64,000 bases of DNA from Gigantopelta aegis. Lineage: Eukaryota; Mollusca; Gastropoda; Neomphalida; Peltospiridae. Below the pieces are notes generated by a model. The model searched no databases. It saw only the letters and a program-made list of their open reading frames with translations, and was not told where the DNA came from. The stretch spans positions 77,736,263 to 77,800,262 of the forward strand of contig NC_054704.1 in NCBI RefSeq assembly GCF_016097555.1, read 5' to 3'. Below, piece after piece: positions 1-11,832 of the stretch. The position numbers and the translations under genes were made by a program. Numbering within the stretch: the first letter of the stretch is position 1; every line of letters begins with the position of its first letter.

Positions 1-262
1 TTATTTGCTCGTACTGAATGTTTCCCGAGGTTATTAAGTTCTTTAATATTACCTGTACTTAGAAGTTAAATAAGTTTTAAAATGCTTGGATGTCTTTGGT
101 AATAACGTTATAAATTTGGTTCTTATATTATTGAATATTGGAGAATAAAGTGATACTCGTCTTCTATTTCATTTTTATCACAAAGTGTGCATATTCTTAG
201 AGATCTTGCAATGTTTTTGTATCTACCCAATTCTATATTAAACTTATGGGCACACATTCTAA
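1..262 (-). mobile_element. LINE reverse-transcriptase C-terminal fragment
   Basis: Read on the minus strand, this gives a frame with IELGRYKNIARSLRICTLC followed by EIEDEYHFIL. This is the IE.GRY ... R.C..C ... (I/V)E(D/N)EYHF.L signature found at the C-terminal end of many animal non-LTR retrotransposon polyproteins. A stop interrupts the frame shortly after the motif, and the fragment leaves the window on its 3' side. A SINE tail abuts its 5' side at about 261. It is a dead fragment. The family motif is recalled knowledge and the clade is not assigned. Confidence 0.72.
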
Positions 263-402
263 TTGAGTGCGTTGTTAAATAAAAACATTTCTTTCCTTCC
301 TTCCTTTACTACAATGACTTGTCTCTCACTAACCACTAACTCACTGTCCAGCTCAGATAGCTGAGGTGTGTGTGTCCAGGACAGCATGCTTGAACTTTAA
401 GA
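261..402 (+). repeat. SINE fragments: tail A then SINE-C 3' end
   Basis: Bases 261-309 are a 5'-truncated tail A (gagtgcgttgttaaataaa then CTTCC repeats). Bases 317-402 are the 3' half of SINE-C (ctcactaaccactaactcac, ctgtccag, gacagcatgcttgaac). The two pieces abut, so one probably inserted beside the other. Confidence 0.75.
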
Positions 403-454
403 AGCGCGAGGATCTATCACCGTCAGTGGGCTCGCTTTAATGTATGCTCCTCCT

Positions 455-552
455 TCTTCAGTGCCCCACCACTGGTATTATCAAATGCCATGTTACGTAC
501 TGTCGTGTCTATCGAAATGTGCATATAAAAGATCGCTTGCTGCTTTTTAGGG
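455..552 (+). repeat. SINE central-domain fragment
   Basis: Diverged copy of the shared SINE central domain: ccaccactggtattatcaaa, then gtgcatataaaagatcgctt. Head and tail are missing. It is followed by a poly-C tract at about 652-679. Confidence 0.65.
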
Positions 553-1096
553 GAAGTTGCCTGTATGGTGTGCATGTTATTAAAGCGAAACGTCCAGTGT
601 TAAACCAGTATTTAATAAAATCGTTGTTTACGTTATACATTTGAAGCTGTGACCCCCCCCCCCCCCACCCCCCACCCCACACCCATCGCTTCAAAAAGGA
701 GAAGAAAAAATATTTAAAATGGCAGCAAAAAAAGTATATAAATTTAGAGGGAAAACAACGCGTGCTAGCTTCCATGACTACACGATGACTGTGTGCCATA
801 CTGTTTACGCATCTCAGAACACAAAAACTAAATTTCAAGGACATTTTAAAACAGATAGGCTTAGGCAGGTCCGTATAAGGACACCTTACATGTGAATAAC
901 TACGCCGTAATACGTTATTAGGGCTGTATCTATGTATAATGCGGAGACCAATGGGTATTTGGCAAAATAATGATTCTTTCCATGAATCTCTGTCTAGTGC
1001 CTCGTCTATAGGTGAATATATATATTATATACATGTATAGCAACTCTCGAGGAGATCCTTTACTGGATATTCCACCCTTCTTGCACCGCGCGCCAC

Positions 1097-1493
1097 AAAG
1101 AAAGAAAGAAATGTTTTATTTAACGACGCACTCAACACATTTTATTTACGGTTATATGGCGTCAGACATATGGTTAAGGACCACACAGATTTTGAAAGGA
1201 AACCCGCTGTCGCCACTACATGGGCTACTCTTTCCGATTAGCAACAAGGGATCTTTTATTTGCGCTTCCCAGAGGCAGGATAGCACAAACCATGGCCTTT
1301 GTTGAACGTTATGGATCACTGGTCGGTGCAAGTGGTTTACACCTACCCATTGAGCCTTGCGAAGCACTCACTCAGAGTTTGGAGTCGGTATCTGGATTAA
1401 AAATCCCATGCCTCGACTGGGATCCGAACCCAGTACCTACCAGCCTGTAGACCGATGGCCTAACCACGACGCCACCGAGGCCGGTCCCGCCAC
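1097..1493 (-). repeat. Full-length SINE, head H2, tail A
   Basis: Minus strand, 5' to 3': the tRNA-like head gcctcggtggcgtcgtggtt with a B-box-like gggttcggatccc; then the central domain (caaataaaagatcccttgtt); then gccatataaccgtaaataaa and the tail ending in AAAGAAAG-type repeats on the plus strand. About 400 bp. This head is otherwise typical of SINE-C, so it is a head/body combination. Confidence 0.85.
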
Positions 1494-1516
1494 AAAGAGG
1501 GCTACGGCTATTTGAA

Positions 1517-1815
1517 AGTTTGTTTTTGTTTAACGACACCACTAGTGCACATTGATTTATTAATCATCGGCTGTGTAATGTCAATAAATTGGTAATTCTG
1601 ACATACACATAAAACCCGCTCCATTACCCAAGGGATCTTTTATATACACCATCCCACAGTCAGGATAGCACATACCACGGCCTTTGATATACCAGTGGTG
1701 GGGCACAGGCTGGAACAAGACATAGACCAACGGGTCATAGCTAACCAACGGGCATCGATCCCAGACCGACCACGTATCAAGCGAGCGCTTTATCTCTGGG
1801 CTACACCCCGCCCCC
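1517..1815 (-). repeat. SINE, head H1, tail B
   Basis: Begins on the plus strand with the reverse of tail B (gtttaacgacaccactagtg). It then has central-domain segments (ccatcccacagtcaggatag) and ends in the reversed head H1 (tcaagcgagcgctttatc). A second decayed minus-strand piece follows to about 1945. Confidence 0.82.
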
Positions 1816-1944
1816 ACGGCTATTTGATGTCTATTGAATGGTTATTCAACGTTTGGTAGATAGAGAGAACGATAGGAAATCCGCTACCGCCACATAGGCT
1901 AATAAAGTAGCAAGGGATATTTTATGTGTATTTCCCCATGGACA

Positions 1945-2252
1945 CGGAAGGTAGCCCAGGGTAAAGCGTCCGCTTGATGCGCGGTCGGTCTGGGATCGAT
2001 CCCGGTCGGTAGGCCCATTGGGCTATTTCTCGTTTCAGCCAATGCACCACGACTGGTATATTAAAGGCCGTGGTATATGCTACCCTGTCATGGTGCATAT
2101 AAATTATCCCTTGCTACTAATGGAAAAATGTAGCGGGTTCCCTCTCTAAGACTATATGTCAAAATTACCAAATGTTTTACATCCAATAGCCGATGATTAA
2201 TAAATCAATGTGCTCTAGTGGCGTCGTTCAACAACACAAAGTTTAAAGTTTC
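1945..2252 (+). repeat. SINE, head H1, tail B
   Basis: Head H1 with an A-box-like tagcccagggtaaagcg and a B-box-like gggatcgatccc, the central domain, then tail B (ccgatgattaataaatcaat ... gtcgttcaacaacacaaag). It faces the preceding minus-strand SINE pieces, giving an inverted arrangement. Confidence 0.85.
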
Positions 2253-2348
2253 GCCATAGACAGGGAAGTACATATCACGACCTTTGATGTACCAGACACA
2301 AGAAGGTAAGGGAGAAAACCCTGCTCCATCCATGACGATTAATGGTTG

Positions 2349-2680
2349 CATGGAAGGAAGGAAATGTTTTATTTAATGACGCACTCAACACATTTTATTT
2401 ACGGTTATATAGCGTCAGACATATGGTTAAGGACCACACAGATATTGAGGAAGGAAACCCGCTGTCGCCACTTCATGGGCTACTCTTTTTGATTAGCAGC
2501 AAGGGATCTTTTATATGCACCATCCCACAGACAGGATAGTACATACCACGGTCTTTGATGTACCAGTCGTGGTGCACTGGATGGAGCGAGAAATAGCCTA
2601 ATGGGCCCACTGACGGGGATCGATCCCAAACCGACCGCGCATCAAGCGAGCGCTTTACCACTGGGCTACGTCTCGCCCTT
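2349..2680 (-). repeat. Full-length SINE, head H1, tail A
   Basis: On the plus strand it opens with ggaaggaaggaaatgtttta and acgacgcactcaacacattt (reversed tail A). It runs through ccatcccacagacaggatag and ends at cgctttaccactgggctacg (reversed A box of H1). Near-complete copy of about 330 bp. Confidence 0.87.
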
Positions 2681-3069
2681 GGTTGTATGGTACCAAAGAA
2701 GAGAGTTCCGTGTCAGAGTCCGAGGTGAACAGTTAAATATCTACGGAGTAAAAAACAGTTGCGGCTTTGATTGGTAGTAATATGCGACATTGATTATTTG
2801 TGCAAATACTAATACCCACTGGCAATAAATAAATACACTTTTATTTGTTATACAGTTGTAATAAAAACACTTTTTTTATTTATTGGTGTACTGCCTGGGT
2901 TTGTTGATACGCTTCTTATATCAATTTTATTAGTAAACGTTAACATTGTCGGCAATGGGAATTGATTTGGTCTATTAGAACCTAATAGTATAACCCATCA
3001 TACCTCATGATTTGAAAGCGGAAGTACATACATCAGTTTGTGGTAACTTAGAAACATCATAGTTATTTT

Positions 3070-3075
<6 letters not shown>

Positions 3076-3106
<31 letters not shown>

Positions 3107-3120
3107 TGTGTGTGTGTGTG
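3076..3120 (+). repeat. (GT)n microsatellite
   Basis: Uninterrupted GT dinucleotides with one GGG interruption, at the left edge of the first copy of the 673-bp tandem duplication. Confidence 0.95.
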
Positions 3121-4466
3121 TTTGTTTACAGCAGCAGTCACCATAGCAACATAATCGTGGAATCGTTCAAGTACCTTGGAGATGATATCTTTACACTTTG
3201 TTTTCACGTCAACATGCAGTTTATTGACCAAAATGTAGTAGCCCACATTTTATTCAAAACTGAGGTCATGTAAGTTTTCAAGAGACAAGACTATATTTCA
3301 GTGAATTATTTGTAAAATGAAATGCAGTTAGCTTGTTTTGACATAAGCAAGATACAGAAATCAGTGTAATAATGAACATTAGTTCGTCCCACAAGAAACG
3401 CTTTTTTTTATACTGTGAAATTTACTACAAGTTATTTATTTCTGAGCAGATTGATTTGTAAATTGAACACAAAAATAGTATTGTTTTGTTATTTCCAAAA
3501 CCCTTTAACTTTTCTTCTTACGTCAAACCAAATTGAAATTATTTACAAAATACATTTTATAGAATGATGGGACAGACTATAGGTATTACCACTGACTAAA
3601 TCAATTGTCCTCCCAAACAAATTGTGAGATATTCATAAACAGGGCTTCTAAATTATGGTAGCCCCCCTCCCATGACTAGTGATATTCAATGTTGGGCTAG
3701 TAAATAACTAATGTTGCCGTGCCCGACGTCTTGTGAAAAAAATGTTTCAAATGTTACAGTTAAGTCTATTCTGTAAATATGAATATGTGTGTGTTTGTTT
3801 ATAGCAGCAGTCACCATAGCAACATAATCGTGGAATCGTTCAAATACCTTGGAGATGATATCTTTACACTTTGTTTTCACGTCAACATGCAGTTTATTGA
3901 CCAAAATCTAGTAGCCCACATTTTATTCAAAACTGAGATCATGTAAGTTTTCAAGAGACAAGACTATATTTCAGTGAATTATTTGTAAAATGAAATGCAG
4001 TTAGCTTGTTTTGACATAAGCAAGATACAGAAATCAGTGTAATAATGAACATTAGTTCGTCCCACAAGAAACGCTTTTTTTTATACTTTGAAATTTACTA
4101 CAAGTTATTTATTTCTGAGCAGATTGATTTGTAAATTGAACACAAAAATAGTATTTTTTTGTTATTTCCAAAACCCTTTAACTTTTCTTCTTACGTCAAA
4201 CCAAATTGAAATTATTTACAAAATACATTTTATAGAATGATGGTACAGACTATAGGTATTACCACTGACTAAATCAATTGTCCTACCAAACAAATTGTGA
4301 GATATTCATAAACAGGGCTTCTAAATTATGGTATCCCCCCCCCCCTCCCATGACTAGTGATATTCAATGTTGGGCTAGTAAATAACTAATGTTGCCGTGC
4401 CCGACGGCTTGTGAAAAAAAAAGTGTCAAATGTTGCAGTTAAGTCTATTCTGTAAATATGAATATC
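3121..4466 (+). repeat. Two-copy tandem duplication, unit about 673 bp
   Basis: The segment beginning tttgtttacagcagcagtca at 3121 recurs almost unchanged at 3794 (tttgtttatagcagcagtca). Both copies run through ttacgtcaaaccaaattgaa and tgggctagtaaataactaat to tctgtaaatatgaatat. The copies differ at scattered bases and in one poly-C length, so the duplication is fairly recent. No coding potential is recognised. Parts of the unit (the tttccaaaac ... ttacgtcaa stretch) recur in decayed form near 29230 and, inverted, near 49570. Confidence 0.93.
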
Positions 4467-4476
4467 ACCCCCCCCC

Positions 4477-4507
<31 letters not shown>

Positions 4508-4517
4508 ACACACACAC
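4467..4517 (+). repeat. Compound (C)n(AC)n tract
   Basis: A long run of C passes directly into CA dinucleotides at the right edge of the second 673-bp copy. The same composition recurs near 34020, 35985, 46370 and 50400. Confidence 0.92.
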
Positions 4518-4951
4518 CTCCCAATGTTTGTGTTTTTACGCTATATCTCTCTTTAGGTGACACATATCCGATTTTTACCATTATTTATTAAAATTGTATT
4601 AACATAAAGTAAAGTAGGGCTAGTTTTTAATCGTGACTAATAGTTTTTTTAAATCACTGATCCCATGGCTAGTGGATTTTATAAAAATTCTAGAAGCCCT
4701 GCATTAATAATGTTCACTTACATGTATAACAGTATTGCCATGAACAGTTCTTTCTCGGACGCAACTTGACTATTTATAATGTTAAGTTCAGTGGACTAGT
4801 ATGTCAGAATTACGCGATGATTAATTATCAGTGCGCTGTACTGGTGTCGTTAAACAAAACAAGCGCCGCAAGTCGGCGTTAATCGGTAGGTGTATGCCAA
4901 ACATTAGTTTCAGTTGGAAACTTATCATAAGTAAATGTTGTTGTTTTCTGT

Positions 4952-5223
4952 ATGGCGTCAGACATATGTTTAAGGACCACACAGATATTGAGAGAGGAAA
5001 CCCGCTGTCGCCACTTCATGGGCTACTCTTTTTCGATTAGCAGCAAGGGATATTTTATATGCACCATCCCACAGAAAAGGTAATACATACCACGGTCTTT
5101 GAAATACCAGTCGTTGTGCACTGGCTGGAACGAGAAATAGCCCAATGGGCCCACCCAATGGGGATCGATCCAACACCGACTGCGCATCGAGCGAGCGCTT
5201 TACCACTGGGCTATGACCCTCCC
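4952..5223 (-). repeat. SINE, head H1, tail A (3'-truncated)
   Basis: Starts within the tail-A body (tatggcgtcagacatatg) and ends in the reversed H1 head (tttaccactgggctatga). The terminal tail is missing. A short plus-strand tail-B relic (gtgtcgttaaacaaaacaag) precedes it at about 4790-4863. Confidence 0.82.
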
Positions 5224-5286
5224 ACTATCATAAGTATGACGTAAGTATGTTATTGTAAATATTAAAAGATTCTAAGTTAGAAGCTA

Positions 5287-5778
5287 GCGTTTGTTTTGTT
5301 TCACGATACCACTAGGACACACTAATTTACTAATAATCGGCTACTGGATGTCAAACATTTAGTAATTGGAAGGAAATGGTTTATTTAACGACGCACTTAA
5401 CACATTTTATTTACGGTTATATGGCGTCGGACACACATATAGTGAGGGGGGAAACAAGGGATCTTTTATATGCACCATCCCATAAGACAGGATAGTACCT
5501 ACCATGGCCTTTGATATACCAGTTGTGGTGCACTGGTTGGAACTAGAAATAGTTACGTCCCGCCCTTGGTAATTGTGACATATAGTCTTAAAGAGGAAAC
5601 CCAGTTCATTTTTTTTCCATTGGTAGCAAAGGATCTTTTATATGCACCATCCCACAAACAGGATGGCGCATACCAGTCACAGTGCACTGGCTGGAATGAG
5701 AAATAACCCAATGGGGATCGATCCCAGACCGACCGCACATCAGACGAGGGCTTTACCGCTAGGCTACGTCCTGCCCTT
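5287..5778 (-). repeat. SINE, head H1, tail B, split by another SINE
   Basis: The reversed tail B starts at 5287 (gtttgttttgtttcacgata). The central domain and H1 head resume at about 5565 and end with ggctacgtcctgccctt. The interruption is a second SINE at 5370-5571. Confidence 0.82.
5370..5571 (-). repeat. SINE with tail A nested inside a tail-B SINE
   Basis: Internally shortened tail-A SINE (aggaaatggtttatttaacg through cgtcccgcccttgg). The bases around it (agtaattgga on the left, ggtaattgtg on the right) look like a short target-site duplication of GTAATTG. This sets the relative age: the tail-B copy was there first. Confidence 0.78.
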
Positions 5779-5824
5779 AAAGTTCTACGAGTAACGTGCA
5801 TAAGAATAAATAATATAAAACACA

Positions 5825-6953
5825 TTCCGATTCATCATTTATTTGACATTTTTTTACAATCAGTAACTCTCCGATCGTTACTTATTTCACACCTACATAC
5901 ATATTCATGTGGTTGGTTCATTATGGCTTGTCGTCAAGTTCATGAATATTCATATACGACGTACAATATTGCATGAACAAATGAGTAATTTTCAAGAATA
6001 TTTCTGTTCTAGCAGTGCAGTTGGAATCATCATCCTTTGAGAATCATTGTTCGAAAATCAATTGTTCACAGTTAAAAGTTGTATCTTTCCACCAGACTGG
6101 TCCCTCTTAAGTCTAAAACCAGTCTTGCAAAACCGTCTCTCTAGTGAAGATGATGATGCTGAACATAACTCGTATGTTTTTATACCGATGATGGTCTTGT
6201 GCACTTGATTGTCCTTATTGTGAAAGTTCGTCTGTTCATATTCGCCTATACCTAACATGTCCTTCGTAGTCCATAAGCAATTAAACGCGAGCACAGATTT
6301 GCTCTACTGTTGATCTTGTCACGGATGAAATGATCTTGGTCGTCTTCTCGTCTGGCAAAGCGTGTTCAGCTCCATCTGGTGTCAGTCGCGTACCATGTGA
6401 CGTCATTTAGTGGCGTCATATTACCGACAGTGCTATGGATGCTTGTAAGCCTTCGCCCAGAAGTCTTGCAGCGTGCATTTCGTAATGTTGCGATGATACA
6501 GAGTTTGGGATCCTCTGAAAAACATAAAAAATAAAACTGATTAAATACTGGGCCTTTAATACATAAGATAATCATAACATTGTGCTTGACCAGTTAATTG
6601 GAATTTGTATACAAATTAGTGTCAGTAATTGGCGGGGGGGGGGGGGGGGGAGAGACATTTAATGATATATAATATATAATACTGACTTAAAGGCATTAAA
6701 AATTCCAGGGAATTCATAGAAATGTTGCACTGCCTAACTCATTTGTTCTTGTTCTTGTCCAAATAATTTTTAAATAATAATTTTCTGTTTGTATAAAAAG
6801 GGGATTTGTTTTCAAAAAAGAAAAATTTAAATAAAAAACTTTGAAACAGAATTATCCTGACGATATTTTAAATGCATAAGAAAGAGTCACTAAAGTGCAT
6901 TGACATGGTATTTACCTGATAAGTGCTGATTTCTCTTAGTTATGGATCAATGT
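5825..6953 (-). other. 3' UTR of GADD45 copy 1, with a UTR intron
   Basis: Downstream of the stop at 6954 a strong donor, TCAG|GTAAAT, ends the exon at 6916. A pyrimidine-rich acceptor (tttatgtttttcag|AGG) opens a last exon at 6514, implying a 401-bp intron at 6515-6915. An AATAAA signal lies at 5843-5838 on the minus strand. The exon-exon junction would be 37 nt after the stop. No reading frame of note continues. The intron contains a poly-G tract near 6634. Confidence 0.6.
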
Positions 6954-9900
6954 TCAGACGGGTAGCTCGATAACGAAATTGGAGGTCACGTTGCTGTTAA
7001 GCGCTCTCTCGAAAAACTCGCAAACTGCTGTGTCCTCCATACTACACGTGTCTTGTGGAAACTGGAAAAAAACAAACAGAAGCGGAACATCAGTACAAGT
7101 TAAACTCAAGACTGAATATCAGGGCAGTTACTGTGTGCAGTGGATGGCCAACTAATAACTAATAATCCCAGTCAAACAGATGTTTTAGTAGCCCAATGAA
7201 TAGTTACATAGCTTTTCTAGTTTGCTATTAAAGCATAAAACATATATATGTTTTATGATTTAATAGTAAACTAGAAAAGCAAACATTGAGAAACAACATA
7301 TGCGTTTGTTCAATTATAATATAATTAGAGACAGTTTAATTATTAGTTAGACAATCTAGAAGTAGAGTATGCAGTACCTCTGTCGACTAGTTATTAAAGC
7401 ACTTATGCTACAGTCTTATTATGTGGTTATCATTTATGCATAATGTGTGAAATGTTTCTTGCACTTTTATTCATAAATAGTTAGGGTATCACTTTACCCA
7501 ATGTTGTTGTTAGTGAAAATAATGCAGTTTAAACAACGAACTCTATTTACCTCCAAAAGAAGGGAGCTGACGTCACTGGAGGTAATGGTGCATGGGGGGA
7601 TATTGTCATTTTTTGGTTCCTGACTTCCATTCAATATCGTGGCCAGTTTTATTGCAGAATCAACCTGAAGAAAAGAAATTAGATATATAAGTATACATAT
7701 AAACTGAAGCAAAGGGTAAAACACAATACATAAAAAGATTGGCTTTTTGCAGTTGTTGTTGTTGTTGTTATTTGCTAAAATATGGACAGGGACTGATACA
7801 GGGAAAGCTGCCGACACATATGGTGTTATGGGACAGCTGCCAAATTACAAGACGGAAGAGATCGTTACAACCTGCCAAGATTTTTTTTATAACCGGATTA
7901 AGTGAATTAGCACTTAAATGTTATTTTACAATGACCCTGTGTGTGTGCTTCATAAAATCAACAGGCAGGGTTTTTATTTAATGAATAACCTACTAGTCAA
8001 AATATAAATAAACTAATTTATACTGATATCGTTAATTAATTGTGCAATGAATGTTGTTTTTCTGGGGGGTTTTCCCAAAGTTTTTAATTTAATTTAATTT
8101 AAATTAATAATAAAATTTTATTATATTTGTTTTAATTGTCGAACATACCTTGATAAGTTTGATGTCGTTTTCCCAGCAGAAGGCTTTGATCAGCGTGTGC
8201 TGGATGTGTACAGTGACGTCATTAGCGTTGTCTGCCTCGGGTAGGATACACAACATCACGTTGTCAGGGTTACAGCTCAACAGTTTGGCACACTCGAACA
8301 CCCCACATGTAACTCTATGTGACAAACTCGCTTGCTGCAGGCACTGCTTCAATGCGTGGCCAATATCGCCAGATTTCCTGAACAAAAGAAAACAAAATCA
8401 GATATATTAACAACAGATTCTTGTTATATAACAACGATCAGTCATATAGATAGGTGAACCGAAATAACTGCATGCAGTATAACAATGTTAAACTTTTATT
8501 CATAACGGTCTTAGTCCACGCCTAATCAATAACTGTATTAATAGATATACAGAAATAAACTAGTGCACTGTCGTTAAACTTCCCCAAGACACAAACAAAA
8601 TATACTGTTTTTAGGGATGACCAGTTCTATCAATAGCTATACAAACGAAACTGTAGAGTAACATTGCTAAATTTCCCCATAGACACAAATAACCAGGTAC
8701 TTTCCATTACAAGATACCTGTATATAACTAAAGTCGTAAAATGGGTGGCTTGCTTGCTTTTCTATATTACAATTTGCCAAGGCCGTGCCTAGAGAAATAC
8801 TAAGTGCCTTTTTTAGTTTAAACTAAACATATCATGTCTGCCTACGTAGAGAAGACACCATTATTGCTGTGCCTTGAGTGTGTGTTTGCTGGGTGATATC
8901 CCACTAACTTTAGGCTACACACGACCTTTATTGGTGGTGTACTCTCAAGGAACTATTGCTCATTACAACTTTGGGAAAGACTTCCGATCGTTCCAGCACG
9001 CATGCTAATACTATCACTAACCGTAACCCTAAACCTAAGCCTGAATGCTGAAACGTTCGGAAGTCTTGCACCCACTTTATGAAACAAAAACTAATAGCCA
9101 ATTGTGATGCAAAATCGGGAATCTCTAGGATTGTCTCTTTCTGGGAAATACGTCAGTATACACCACTACTGGTATACCGGACTTTCCCATGAATCGCCCA
9201 CGCTTATTCTGATTCAACATGTGGGAATTTCTGTCCTCGCTTACGTTGCTTATTCACCGTCTAGTATACCGAAGCATACACTTTTCTTCCATCACAGAAA
9301 TACACTCAATATTGACAACATATATGTTTTCATATGTCAAAACGTTTGTGCAAGCATAAACATGCGAACTTCCTAATAATAGGTGGACACTTTTTTGAAG
9401 CGACCGTTTGTGACGTCAGACCGTCACGATTTCGTCTTTGTTACAGCATGTTTACTGGTGTACAGCAAGTGATCATGAGTTAGCAATTTCTGTACCCCAG
9501 CTGTAACTTTAGCTGCAATGGTGAACATAAACTGGTTGGTCTAATGGTGTACAAATAGTGCACATGTACACATACAATACCACCTGTACAGCAGGTAATC
9601 GCAGCATAAGGCTGATATAATACGGAGTTTCACCAGACACCGTGAAATGTCGGGGTTCACCGTGTGGCATAGCGATGCATAACACTAAATAGTTCCTGCA
9701 TATTAATTTACTGATATTTATTATTACCGAGTCAATATACAGAAATAATGTGGGAAGTTCTGATCTCTTAAAAGCAGGTTGGTTTTGCATGTTTGTGTGA
9801 GAATGCACAGGGCTGAGTTCACGTGAATGTGTGACAAATGCGTGATTTCCCCGCAAAATACGCTATACTTGGCACCTAACTGCTTTATGAGAGGATAATG

Positions 9901-10119
9901 ACTAATGACAATGCGCTATTGCCAGGTCTAATTCTAGAACTTATACATTTTTGAGTAAAATCTTATTACACTGTTTTAAGACTATGCAGCTAATAATTTA
10001 ACAGAAGCATAGTTATAAAACAAAATTTCAAAATATATTATAAACTGCTATAACTGTAAATACAGAGGTACTTACATTTCAGTGTTTTCCGTTATTGTCG
10101 ACATCGAAGTAAGAGTCAT
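6954..10119 (-). CDS. gadd45: GADD45-family stress-response protein, copy 1
   Basis: Four coding exons on the minus strand: 10119-10076, 8377-8149, 7664-7551 and 7061-6954. All have GT..AG junctions and together encode 164 aa, close to the 159-165 aa of vertebrate GADD45 proteins. The start ATG has a favourable ACC context and begins MTLTS. Exon 2 holds the family core: VTCGVFECAKLLSC, DNVMLCILP, the short loop EADNAND, then VTVHIQHTLIKAFCWENDIK (compare HFTLIQAFC.ENDI in vertebrates). Exon 4 ends FVIELPV, matching the INLPE-type C-terminus. GADD45 proteins have an L7Ae-like fold and no known catalysis. They bind PCNA, p21, CDK1-cyclin B1 and the kinase MTK1/MEKK4, and assist active DNA demethylation in the nucleus. 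The exon 3 loop is 13 aa longer than in copy 2. Assignment to a vertebrate subtype (A, B or G) is not possible by eye. Confidence 0.94.
7211..7280. repeat. Near-perfect 70-bp palindrome in intron 3 of GADD45 copy 1
   Basis: gcttttctagtttgctatta and its reverse complement taatagtaaactagaaaagc face each other around an AT-rich centre (acatatatatgt). The arms are about 33 bp. It may be a small foldback element or an RNA hairpin in the intron. Confidence 0.88.
8967..9080. mobile_element. Small inverted-repeat element (MITE-like) in intron 1 of GADD45 copy 1
   Basis: gaaagacttccgatcgttcc on the left pairs with gaacgtttc...ggaagtcttgc on the right (imperfect arms of about 30 bp). The spacer reads aaccctaaacctaagcc. 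A flanking duplication is not clear. Confidence 0.55.
9411..9418. promoter_or_regulatory. CRE palindrome TGACGTCA in intron 1 of GADD45 copy 1
   Basis: Exact eight-base CRE consensus bound by the CREB/ATF family, about 700 bp downstream of the start codon. Others lie in exon 2 (8214-8221), exon 3 (7568-7575) and the 3' UTR exon (6397-6404). Function is inferred from sequence only. Confidence 0.5.
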
Positions 10120-11830
10120 GGTGTATTGTAAAGTAATCCAAACACAAAATGATAAGCTGTGTAAAGTCCAGAGTATAACAAGCAAAGCACACCTCTGTGT
10201 AGTACGACTGGTCTTTGTTGAAATGTTCCGTTGATCCTAGTCATGTGCTATTTGTAACGGAGACTCGGCGGGCGGAGCTTTATCAGGAAAACTCGTTTGA
10301 TTGGTCATGTGAAAAACGGTCCAGATTGTCACAGTTCCGCGGTCACTATCTGGAACTAGTACAACCTGGGTTATGGCTTGCGTGTAATAAATGATTGAAT
10401 AACCATGTTACGAAGGAATTATAAATGAGAACAGCTAACTGGAATGAACTGTAAAAGGGCTACATTATACATAATAACACACTGCAACTGTCAAATGTCG
10501 GGACTGTTTTACGAATTCAGCCGAGAGAGAGAGCTGGCAAAAAAATCCCGAATGCTTAGTAGGTCAGGCGCTCGCAAGCTTGCGTCAGCAGGCTGAGCCA
10601 AGTCCAGTCGTGTTGTAACTCGTGGGAACTCGTGGCTATCAAAAACCGTACTGTCACCCACGTACACCGACCCCTCGTGGATGCCACAAGATTCTTAAGC
10701 GCAATTTTAAAAATGTGTGCTATTTTTTGCTCATAATTTTGTTAATTTGAAATATAAAATAGGGCAACTCAGGCGGTGTGTGTGCGGGGAGTTGGGTGGG
10801 GGGTCTGTACTGTGGAAAACCAAGTTTTTAGGGGGTGTCGTGTCACGCAATGCTAGAAAGTATATCGATAATATAAAAAGAGAAGAGCATTCGCTTGGAA
10901 CAGTGGGGGGGGGGGGGTCGACCTCGAAACACCCACCATACAAGCGTCTGTAACTATAATCTTTAATTATTGTTAGTGTTAGAAATATATTGTATTTGCA
11001 AAAATGCACATAATGTTTATTATGCCTTGTTAAAAGAAACTGTTATTAATGTCATTTTATTGTGCACATACTTTTGATTATACTTTTTTTGTTATCACAC
11101 GGGGGTTGATACAGAATGTTTCTGGGGAGAAGTGGGGTTTTTTTTAAAGAGCATCTATAATATTAATGGGGAGGGGAGAAAAGAAAACGGAAACAGTCGA
11201 TTGTTAGTGAACTTTACTGAGTAATCAAGACTACGTGTTTAAACAGTATCGCACGGGCGTAGGGAGGTGTCAAAGGGGGGGGGGGGAGGGGGCACACACA
11301 CACATATATAAATACATGAATAAATTTATAAAAATCAGCGCTGCTGCTACAAAGTGGGAGGGGGGCACATGCCATCCTTGCTCCCCCAGTGATATCGCCT
11401 CGAACAATCGCATAAAATGGAATGAGTATTAATAATATCAGTTTTACAGAATTAATATAAAACCCCATGGCGAGTTTGGAAACAATGGTTGACGCATCTC
11501 CGTGATATGTAATGACGCAAGGTCCAAGTTAAGCGCACATGGCAATGATACTTTTGTCTTTGTTTGGCAAGTTATTTGCGAGGCTGACGGTGGAAGGTGC
11601 ACATAAAACGATATACAAGTCTAGCGTTTTGAACAAAGCAGAACCCACAGCTAAGGAGTCTCTTTGTGCATAAACATTTAACATCGCTGACTCGTAACAT
11701 AAAACATAAATTATAAAACATTTATAATTGGTTACTGTACTTTGATCCACTGCGACTGACTATGTACTGCACTGTTATCATATGGTCCTAAATAAAGGAT
11801 GCACAAGATTTGGGTCAGGTGGCGCTATTA
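10120..11830. other. Upstream region of GADD45 copy 1, no further gene seen
   Basis: On the minus strand the first 200 bp upstream hold a GC box (GGGCGG on the plus strand at 10270-10275) and a CCAAT box (10304-10300). No TATA box is obvious. Further out are G-rich stretches (10780-10920, 11275-11380) of the sort that end small DNA transposons here. No supported reading frame. Confidence 0.5.
10270..10304 (-). promoter_or_regulatory. Candidate proximal promoter elements of GADD45 copy 1
   Basis: GC box at 10270-10275 and inverted CCAAT box at 10300-10304, about 150 and 180 bp upstream of the ATG. The CCAAT and GC-box pair is common in TATA-less animal promoters. The transcription start is not known. 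Confidence 0.42.
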
Positions 11831-11832
11831 AT

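Noticed and set aside
9015..9045. Telomere-like aaccctaaacctaagcc
   Set aside because: Only a few degenerate units, inside a small inverted-repeat element; not an interstitial telomere array.
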